Positions 41,101 through 52,900 of a stretch of DNA of 64,000 nucleotides are shown piece by piece. The position numbers and the translations under genes are program-made. The DNA comes from Cyrtodaria siliqua (taxonomy: Eukaryota > Mollusca > Bivalvia > Adapedonta > Hiatellidae). The notes under the pieces are model-generated. The model was not told where the DNA came from, did no database searches, and saw only the letters and a program-made list of their open reading frames with translations. Location: NCBI GenBank assembly GCA_037043455.1, contig JAWPHD010003097.1, forward strand, positions 164,672 to 228,671. Direction: 5' to 3'. Within the stretch, counting starts at the first letter, position 1. Every line of letters starts with the position of its first letter.

Positions 41101-44100
41101 CAAACCTTCTGCAAGTGACATTCATCAACAATGTGTAAAATAACTTCCTAATCATACATGTACTTACTAATGTTTTGAAAGCATACAAAGGTATTTTAAG
41201 GCAGCTCGTATAGTCTGATTAAACTCCAAAAAGGTTTTCCAAAGTTAGAAAAGGCTGGTGAGCTACCCTAATCCGCTATTAATCCGAGCCTAATGTGGAA
41301 CAGATATATGCGAGAAGAGAAAGCAAGTTACAAAATATGTTGTAAGTTGGTGATCACTGAGGAAAGAAACATGTTCTGGTGTATTTGATTCTAAGAGTGA
41401 CTTGGGTATGTTGTCTGTAAGCTAGGTTACAACATGTTATGACATAATATACCTATTTGTTGAGCAATTTCCGCCACACAAGAGTCGTCTATGTAATACA
41501 ACACCAGTAAATCCTCAATATTGTCCTTGGAATATATTTTCTAATTCCTCTTCTGTGTCACTCAACCTGTCTTATGAAGATCTTGTTCATGATGATAAAG
41601 ATCAGAGTAGGCAGCGCCTGGTGAATTATTGCAATAACTGAAACTAACAGATAACTCAGGCCATATCTGGTTCTGAGATCATCCAGTGTGGAAGCTGCGA
41701 TGTGTTTACAGCACCTACTGCACCTCCGTCGTCTTTCACAATGTTACATTTCTGCTTAGGAGCTAGTTTATTGGGTAGTGATGAGACAGCACTAGTGAAG
41801 TTTATCTCAACCACAAGACATGACTATTTTTAAGATTTAAAGTGTAACTGAACTATACCGCAATTGCGAACTTCCGGTTTACCTTCATGATCGTGTAATG
41901 AGCAAAACTCAATGGTACTTGATGAGCATTCCCCGATACACGTGTTTATTTCAGAACGGAATCTGCGGTGTCATAATGACATTTGTCACATGGGCACTTG
42001 TCCATCTATAGTTTTCAAACAAGTCTCCGATTTTAAAATACGAAGGCTTCAACGCAATTGCCATTATGATCCTCACATTGGGGTTTTAGACCAATTTCAT
42101 TGTTTTTGCTCGGCAACCCTATACATTTAACCCGTTAGCATAAAATGTCGTCGCATTTAGGTTTTGTTTACTTGTTTTGTCTTGTAAATAAATATTAATG
42201 TATTTTAGTGTTTTATAAATGTATTTTATGATGAACCGACAGTTTCTGATAAGAAAATAATTAGTACCCTTCAGAAATTTCAAAGGCTGCAGAAAACGTA
42301 GAGTCAATCCGAAGTCAAATTTGATTTAAATGTGTAAATCCCTTAACACCTTAACCATAAGGTGCTCTAAATAACCCTTTATTGCAATAATAACAAGCAA
42401 ATACTATGCCAAGAAAACTCAGTGAATAAATTCAACATATTAATTACTTCTTACAAACAACTATTAAGCGAATTACACTTTTTAATATTTTCAACATTTT
42501 TTGGAACCAATTTTGAAAACGATAGCCATTTTGAACTTAACATATACCCAGACTGTATTTCATGACCCTTAGTCTATCATTTTGCGGAATTTGTTGTGAT
42601 TGCCGTAATATATTTTGTTAAAACCTGATATATATAGGTTCTATTGATTATTTATTACGTATTTGGCGGCCATTTTGAAAATGGCGGCCATGAAAAATCT
42701 GACGTGGGTCTCTAGTCTCTATCATCCAGACACACTCAAGCTGACTGCGAGCGCTAGCGAGCGTCTGGACTCGTGGTTCATTAAAATGTTTGACCGATAG
42801 ACGGCACCAAACGTCAAACTGACTATGACGTGACGTCATTTTTACTGCAACATCAAAGTGCACGTCATATTACGGGCAACATTACTTCCTATGGGACGTA
42901 TATGTACGTCCTTATTAAATATACAATAAACTTCTTTTTTATTGTAGGAGGGCTGGCGTGGCGTAGTCGGTAGCGCGGCGGATTTGTAACCGGAGGCCCC
43001 GGGTTCAATCCTCCGTGGTGCCACTGAGTTCCGTCGGTGTGACACTTTCCCTCAGCCTCGTCCGTCGGATGGGGACGTAAACCGGGCGGTCCCGTGTATC
43101 GGTGTATCCTCCGAGCACGTAAAAGAACCATAGGGATCTATTTGATAAGAGTAGGGCAGGTTCCTGAATTCCTTTGTATCCTTCCCCTCTCTCCGGGGCG
43201 GCTCTAAATAACCTATACTGTGTTGATGAGCCGTTAAACAACATTCAATTCAATTTTTTATTGTAGTTTTTAAAAACATGATATAATCTACATTGCAAAA
43301 TGGTGTTTAATTTTTTTGGTATTATTCGTGATCTTTGTTGGCACTTTTATTACACAACATTGCGCGTAACGTCACGTAATTGTTGACGCCGTCGTGGCGT
43401 AGTGGGTGATTCCCATAACAAACTGTAACATAGGGGGTGATTCCAATAACAAACTGAAGTTGACCAATCAGCGGATTTTTTTTTTTTGCACACCTCATTT
43501 TGATGTCACACATTTTAAAGAAGTTTTACTCCAGACCATCGTGTGGACTTCTTTGAGAGAAGTCTCGCGGGAGGTCTGGATGATCGAGATTAACGTGGGC
43601 CCATAGCCAATTCTTTTCATTGTTGTCCATAGCCAATTCTTTTCATTATGGTATTGGCTAGCTATATGCAAAGTTTTTTCGCTTTTGTCAAATAATGCAC
43701 AATTTTTTCACCAATCTGCCCCACTTTAAGGCCCTATTTCGAGCATAATATATTTAGAGGGGAGAAAATGTGTAAAGGTAACTGTAAGTCACCGTTAGAC
43801 ATACACTTGCATGAGAAAATGGTGTTATTCAATTTTGCATCAAATGATGAGGCATACAGCTTTTGTATCAAAACATGGAAGCTGTTTTCTTCAGTGGTTG
43901 TGTTTCGCTTTTATTTTTGTTCTAAAACATTGATATACCATTTACCACTGCTAATTGTCAGTTTTTGCTTGAGCTAACCTGAGCGAATGGGTACTGTAAC
44001 AGGTCAGCAACTAATATATCAAGAAACATGCTTTTTCAATGACCGTTTGACGTTGGAATATATGTCCTTAAAGAACAGCATTAATTTATTTTCAGACGAT

Positions 44101-46900
44101 ACGTTACACGATACGTTACCGGTTCGGCTTTCAGTGAAGGTTTGGATGATCTTGGTCCTATGAGATGGAGGCTCGTTCTTTGCTACCTTCTCGCCTTCAT
44201 CTTGGTCGTGTTTGCGCTCAGCAAGTCCATAAAGTCATCCGGCAAGGTAAGATAACGGATTTTAGCGTGTTTGTCTGTTCGAATTTTCTCGAACTATTCC
44301 ACTTTGGGGATCTCGAATTATTTAGGGCAGTCTAATTTGAATAGAGGTATGACATTGCGTTTATTTCATTGTCTTTAATAGCATAAACACATATCTATTC
44401 CGAAGGACGCCTTTACTGTTTTAATCAATACTATATAAACAAGTCCATATACTGGGGCAAGGTAGATTACCGATAACGGTGTCCCCAAGGAATCGGAAAT
44501 AAATTTATCATACAGATATGCACTTTTTTGCCTAATAAAGGGGTGACCTATTAAATTTTGCTTTAATTAGGCACTGACCAATAAAACAAACAAAAACAAC
44601 AACATGGCGACATCCTCGATAAGCGTACCATTCTGAGAAATAGGTAATAATAGTAATTCATACAGAAAATATGGATAATCTACATGATAAATAGAATATT
44701 ATGTCAGTGACTTTTACTATCAAGTTTATTAGGCTCGGCACGAAAACGAAGAAAGGCTCGGCAGAGCCTCGCCATTCTTCGTTTTCTAAGCCTCGCCTAA
44801 TAAACTTGATAGTAAAAGGCACTGACATAATATTCTTTATTTATTTTATGATAATCAATGAATCAATGAAATACTGTGTTTTATCAGTGAAATAAAAGTG
44901 TTATTCCACACTGTGGAATATAGTTTTATTTCCACAGAAGCTGCCGGGACTACTTTTTAGCTCGACTATGTAATCACCCCGGCGTCGGCCTCGGCGTCGG
45001 CGTTGGCGTTGGCGTCCCACATCAAGGTTTGCGTGTTAGCTGTGTTTACAAGTATATATCTTTTACATTTCTTATCCTAGCACAACCACATTTGGCCATG
45101 GGCTTCCTTATAGCATTATCTTAAGGGCTGCATAGCAATTTTGGTTCCTGTAACCCATGGGCTCCCATGGAACCCAAATTATGATAGCCCTTAAAATGTT
45201 TCTGTTTCACATCAAATTTTGCGTGTAAGCTGTGTTTACAGGTCTATATCTCTTACATTGCTTGTCCTAGCTGAACTAAATTTGGGAATTGGTTTCCTTA
45301 TAGTATGTTGTAAAGGGTTGGGTAAGTAATTTTGTCTTCCGCAAAATCTGGGCCGAAATTGTGATGGCCCCAAACATGTGCAATAAAGGCAGATATAGGT
45401 TTGCATGTAAGCATGTATATATCTATACTTTTGGTTTGGGATTTCTTACAGCATAATGCCTCTTATTCATACTTTACCAATATTGGGGCACAATATATTC
45501 CTACTGTTATACTGTTAATTCCACTGTTTATTTAATTACTTTCTTTCTGTGACGTTAATGGTTTCAAAAGAAAGTGACGTCATGTAACGTTTTGTTACGT
45601 CATCGTGACTAGGAAAGAAGCGTGTGTAAAACAGTTTAGTTACTGAAAATGTTTAAATATTTGTTTGTAAAATCATAAAATAAAAAGAAAATTTGTTGTT
45701 TTGTCGTGAATAACATATGTTATTTCATCTCGAAATCTTTCGCATTCGTGAAAATATAAAGTTTTCTCACTTCTCAATGAAATAAAATATGTTATTCTCT
45801 ACAAAACAACAAATATCCTCTATATATTCCAATATGTTCCGGCATAATTATGTTGTATTATCATTCATTCATTGATTCATTCATTCATTTCATTGATTCA
45901 TTGATTCATTGATTCATTGATTCATTGATTCACTCACTCACTCACTCACTCACTCACTCACTCACTCACTCACTCACTCACTCACTCACTCACTCACTCA
46001 CTCACTCACTCACTCACTCACTCACTCACTCACTCACTCACTCACTCACTCACTCACTCACTCACTCACTCACTCACTCACTCACTCACTCACTCACTCA
46101 CTCACTCACTCACTCACTCACTCACTCACTCACTCACTCACTCACTCACTCACTCACTCACTCACTCACTCACTCACTCACTCACTCACTCACTCACTCA
46201 CTCACTCACTCACTCACTCACTCACTCACTCACTCACTCACTCACTCACTCACTCACTCACTCATCCACGCACTCACGCACTCATCCACGCACTCACGCA
46301 CTCATCCACGCACTCACGCACTCATCCACGCACTCACGCACTCATCCACGCACTCATCCATGCACTCATCCACTCACTCACTCACTCACTCACTCACTCA
46401 CTCACTCACTCACTCACTCACTCACTCACTCACTCACTCACTCACTCACTCACTCACTCACTCACTCACTCACTCACTCACTCACTCACTCACTCACTCA
46501 CTCACTCACTCACTCACTCACTCACTCACTCACTCACTCACTCACTCACTCACTCACTCACTCACTCACTCACTCACTCACTCACTCACTCACTCACTCA
46601 CTCACTCACTCACTCACTCACTCACTCACTCACTCACTCACTCACTCACTCACTCACTCACTCACCCACGCACTCACGCACTCATCCACGCACTCACGCA
46701 CTCATCCACGCACTCATCCATGCACTCATCCACTCACTCACTCACTCACTCACTCACTCACTCACTCACTCACTCACTCACTCACTCACTCACTCACTCA
46801 CTCACTCACTCACTCACTCACTCACTCACTCACTCACTCACTCACTCACTCACTCACTCACTCACTCACTCACTCACTCACTCACTCACTCACTCACTCA

Positions 46901-46976
<76 letters not shown>

Positions 46977-49900
46977 CTCACGCACTTATCCACGCACTAA
47001 CTCACCCACTCACTCGCTCACTAACGCCTGCATTCATTCACCATTCATTCAGTCATTCAAGCATGCATTCGTTATTTTGAAATATATAAATATGTATGTT
47101 TCAGGTTGTCTACTTCACCGCCACGTTCCCGTATGTTGTTCTTATCATTCTCTTTATCCGAGGTTTGATGTTGGACGGCTATGAAGAAGGAATCAAGTTT
47201 TACATTACGCCAGACTTAGAAAGGCTGAAAGACTCCGTGGTGAGTTCTCATGTTTACATTACGCCAGACTTAAGCAGGCTGAACTGAACGACTCCGTGGT
47301 GAATTCTCATGTTTTACATTACGCCAGATATACATAATGAGCAAACGTATGATGTGCTGTCAAGTTTGATATATCGCCAGTCGTATATCCATTATACGAC
47401 ACTGTAGTGGTTCTCATGTTTTACATGTCGCCATACTTATACAGGCTGACGGCTCTGTGGTTAGCTCTCAGGTTCTACATTGTTCCAGCCTTATACAGGG
47501 TGATCGGACCTGTGGTAAGTTTTGAAGTTTTAAATTACCCCAGCCGTATATAGGCTGAGCGACTGGTTCATGAGCTCTTAAGTGTTGCAGTTTGCATGCC
47601 TTATATAGGCTGTTATTGCAACGCACTACGGAATTTTTCCGCACTACGCAACCGAGTTGTGAAGTGCGGCGAAATTGCAAAGTGTGTTGCTACGAAAAGA
47701 CGCACTTTGCAACTATAGTTGCGGAGTGATGCCACAGCACTTCGCAACTGGCCGTCCTCACTTCGCAACTGGTGTACGCTAAACGCCATAATGCATAGAG
47801 CAATATCGTTTAGGTTAAAGATTAGTGATTGTTTGGGACGCGAAAGTCGATTTTCTTTAAGTCATACCTCGTCATTATTTAGAAGGAATCGTGTATAATA
47901 AACTGAAGCGAAAAAGAAATGCAACTCGGGAATTTCCGCGATATATTGTATATACTGCACACTTAATTCAACATAATATTCCAAAGAAATCCCAAGGTCT
48001 TACGTAGCCATGTACCATTCGATTAACAGCGTTCGATTGTACATACGATACATAGCGGAAATTCCAGAGTTCTTTTTCGCTTCAATTTTTCGTTTAAGTA
48101 TATTTAAATCGTGCTGCTTCAGTGTGTACCTTCATTAAGGAGCCGTGATTATCTTTTCTCTTAATTAAGACAGTCATGACAACATCGTATTTACATTATG
48201 GAAAGAAGGTCAGGACCGCCTTACAGTCTATACCTCTATCCTATACTATAGCATGTATGAGACGTTTTGAATGACGTGCTAAAGATGCAACATATACTTG
48301 AAACTAGTGTATCCCATTAGTAATATGCGATAATAATAAACGATTTTATTACGTTTTTCTTACATGTTCGACAGGAAGGTGAAGGCAGGGGCCTACTCAA
48401 CTTTCGTTAAGCTACGCGCCTGTCGATGGTGATGCTTATAAAATTATTTCACGTATTGAAATCGGCTGATTTAGAATATAGAATAGAAATAAAAAGCTAA
48501 GCGTGTATTTGTCATTAGGTCTATTTTAGGGCAAAGTGCAATGTATATTGAAACGTTTTGAAGAAAATACTTTATTATTGACAACTGGCGAGATATATTT
48601 TCATTCCAGTATTTAAGTAATATAAATACAATGTAGTCATAATCCCCAATTATGAACCTTTAAATGTTGTGAAATAAGTGCACAATAAGGAAGAAAATGC
48701 CTAAAATGACGGAATTGATTAAATGCCCAAAGAAAATACACCAAATACTACCACAGGAAATGTAAAGAATGGCAGACGGTTATATATTGACGAACACAGT
48801 GTGGCCTATTGTACACTATTCTGAGTATCAGTTCTGTTCTATTCTATCGAAACATATAGCAGAATCAAAATAGTTGTGTAGTGCGGCGTCCGTTGCAACG
48901 CACTACGTAACTTTTGCCACACTTCGCAACTCGCAGTTGAGAAGTGCGCATACTGTAGCAACGCACTACGCAACTTTTGCCACACTACTCAAACGAGTTG
49001 CGAAGTGCGGCAACGTTGTGCAGTGCGTTGCTAAAAGGCTGAGCGACTCTGTAGTGAGATCTTGAGGTTTACGTTTCGATTAAAGAAACACAAAACATAG
49101 TACCATCATATTAAAAATAGTACGGCGATGGAGGTATCCATGACTACGTACATACCTAGTCAAAGATATGACAAAACCATTTAATACAGTGAATGTGCCT
49201 TCATGACGTCTCATAGGGTACGTGGGTGTAGGTGATCTAGTGGTTGCATTTCGTTTGCATTCCTGAGCAAGCCCGCCCGGTTTACGTTTCCACCAGACGG
49301 ACGAGTCCTAGAGAACGAGTCTTAGGGAACACACCGACGAAACTGCGTGGCGTCGGTCAGGCTTGAACACGGGTCGTCCGATTTCAAGTTTACCGTGTGC
49401 ACAGAGTAACTTGCAGTTAATTTACAGCGGCCTTTTTGCCACTGACCGATCCAAGGCGGTAGCCCTTCTGTCAACCCTGTTGGTGTTTGTGACGGAATAT
49501 GCCTTTATTATTACTATTGCCATTCTTGTTTGTCTTTTTGCGTGTTTTTGAGTTTACTGTGTTCTGTGAAAGATGCATTTCATATTCGACTTTTATACTT
49601 ACTTTTACAGGTGTTGATTTATTTGCTAAGTAAAACATTATAACATTAGAATCATAAAACTTTGCTTTAGTATTTTCAAATTATAATGTCATGCATCGTC
49701 AGTGATGGTTATATGTTCTTATTATCTAGATCTGGAAGGATGCAGCTGTACAGATTTTCTTCTCTTTGTCGGCATCTTGGGGTGGATTGATCGCGCTATC
49801 CAGCTACAATCGTTTCCATAATGACTGCCTGCGGTAATGTTTATTATTATACCTCACATAAAACGCCCATAAAACCCCATAGACAACAATACTTGTTTGT

Positions 49901-52900
49901 TTATTATCAGTCGCGAGTGTGATATTGCAGGGAGATGGTAAATCGCCTGGTGACAGTAAAAAGTTATCGCATACGCAGCTTTGGTGTGTGTCGGTGTGCG
50001 TACTGTTCTTAGTTAAGTTATTTCCAATCCAATGATACAAATTGTATATTCAATCGTTTCTGAAAAAAGAAATACCCAGCATAGTGAAATGTTTACCAAA
50101 AATGAACATTATTTCGACCGGAGAGGATTTCGGTATAATAACTGTTACATTCATGAGAATGTGGTAATAAGAATGTTCACTCTTCGGATATTGATTATCA
50201 TCCTCGGCTTCAACTCGGGCGATACTCATATTCTCAGGGTGAAAATTCTTATTATCACCCCGTCATGAATGTGATATTTATATATTCGTTCTCACGTTTC
50301 AGAGTTACACCTGGTGATGAGGCGAAGTAGATATAAAAGAAAATCAAAGTCACTGTTAGAACACTTTCGTTTTGGCAATGATTGGATTGTCTTTACCATG
50401 ATATATTGTTACCTATATGTTTACATATATAGTTGCATGTGTCTCGGAGTGTACATGGATTGTTGCGTGTTTAATATTGATGTGGCCTTGAAAAAAGTTA
50501 AAAATAGTACAAATGTAATCAATGTAAGCAAATTATTTATGCAAATTCCTATATGATGAAATTTGGACTGTTCTCATTGGACTATTTTTATGCAAATTCA
50601 TTTGTGATGAATTTTGGGCTGTTTTCATTGGACAGTTTTGATGGGGAGGCTTTTGGAGAAGTCTTTGGGCGGTATATAAACAGTCTAGCTCTGGGAGAAG
50701 CCCAGCAGTTGTTCTATTTAGTAAAAAGTTAATTTTGAATGGATGCTTTTAAAATATAAAGTATATTTTGTGAGAGGATTTACTTATTACTGTGCTCATT
50801 CAAAATAACCGTTAGTGAAATTGATATTTGGACTAAACCGGAAATATTGGAAATTAATTTAGACTGAACGGACACTTACTCTTTTGGATTAAAGAGACAC
50901 TGACTGTTTTCGATTAAAGAGACACTTGCGAATCTGAATTAAAAGAAAAATGGATAATTTTATTTGGACTTAATTAAAAAATTGGATATTAATAAAATAC
51001 TGGATTTGTGTATTCTGTAAGTGACTATTTTATGTAAATAAATTATATTTTTGTGTGGCTGGTTTTGCTTCCTTTCTATATATATCGCCAACGAATGTTA
51101 ATATTACATATTTCCAAGATATATATCGCCAGCTAATGTTGTTTGTTTACATTTACAACAATATATATATCCCCATAAAATGATTATGAATGCCTTTATC
51201 ACGATATATATCGCCAACGAATAATTATATTGACTTCACAATACATATCTCGTATTGCCTTTAAAACGATATATATCACCAGCGAAAGATTCTATTTCCG
51301 GTACAACGATACATATCTCCAACTAATGATTTGTTTTGCCTTTACAGCGATTCTATTACTGTAGCTATTGGTAACTGTTTAACTAGCGTGTTTGCTGGTT
51401 TCGTCATCTTCTCCTATATCGGCTCCCTCTCCAAAGTACTGGATGTGCCAATCGATGAGGTAGCCAAGAGCGGACCGTCATTGGCTTTCATCGTATACCC
51501 ATATGCGGTTACTCAGCTACCAGCGGCACCAGTTTGGGCAATACTCTTCTTTCTTATGTTGCTCACTTTGGGAGTTGACAGTGAGGTGAGATTCTATTCT
51601 ATAATGGATATTCAATTAACATAACGCCAGTACTTATATTAGATATATCCTTCCTAGTGTTGATGTCGGAGTATACTGGCATAGGTTTTAGTATAATACA
51701 GTTGTGTGTGCTATTGTTTGTCAGAGGTTTTATTGGTTAAAATGGATATGACGTCATGTTAATTACTTTACGACACTTGGTTTAAAAAATATTTTAACAC
51801 ATCGCATATGTAATTGTATAAAGCATATACTAGGATTAGAATGAAAGCTAGATTGTTTATAGAATTTCTTTCTTTAGGATGATAATTTGTAATTATGTCA
51901 CTTGTACATAGGAGTTTATATACACTTGTACATAGGAGTTTATATACACTTGTACATAGGAGTTTATATACACTTGTACATAGGAGTTTATATACACTAT
52001 ATTCCTATGAAAGAAGCAAAATAATAAACATATTTTCAATACATTACTTCGAAAAAACATATTCAGTTTAAAAAAATAAATGCTTTTTGGGTAAATATTC
52101 TTCGAGCCTTCTTTATGAAACTTGCTACCCATATCAAACCATTGGTATTTTGGTGCGTTTTGATATAAATAACTTTATTATGTCAATACGCTTGGCATTT
52201 CCCTGGAAACAACACAAGCTTGTTAATATCTTATGTACATGTTAAATTTGTTTTCCAAACATCCATCCTGCCGATTCAGTTATAACTCGGAATGGAATTT
52301 TCCTATTTTAACCGGATACAATTCATACAATGCACAGTATACTCTAGTGGAAATAAAACACACCGTACAACCCGTATCTTTGATAACAGAGGGATATCTT
52401 GATATCCGAGCCGATAAAAATGGCAGACATCAATACTGGTTAGATATCTTTTTCATTTTTTTTTCAAAAAAACAAGTGATATAAAAAATTCAAGGTGTAC
52501 GTGTATATGGATGTTTAGACATTCTACAGTGAATATCCCGACCAATTCCGTCGACCAATAAGGCAGATATTCGAATCTGAGCTTCGAAGATTTACGAAAA
52601 TTACGCAAAATGAAATGTTTGCATTTGATGCTATTACAATAAATAAACATTTAATTCATTCATTGTATCGCTATTGTGTAAAAGGGCAATCATTGAGCGA
52701 CATTTAAGTAAAATGTGGAGTGTGTAAGTGCTCTTTTGGAGAAGTTATCCGCTTCGAAAGGGGTCGTGGTACGAGAAAGCATGATGCCTTAGTAAACAAA
52801 GCAGATTTTAGTAAGAGAGCACGGATGACAGAGCAACGAAATTGTGTGTTGCCCAGTTTGCAAAGTTTATTCTTTGAAAATAGCTATATCTTCCATTTTT

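Noticed and set aside
45925..47184. 419-residue open frame of THSL repeats
   Set aside because: It is a direct translation of the TCAC microsatellite that runs into exon 7; no start context, and the acceptor at 47104 explains the real coding start.
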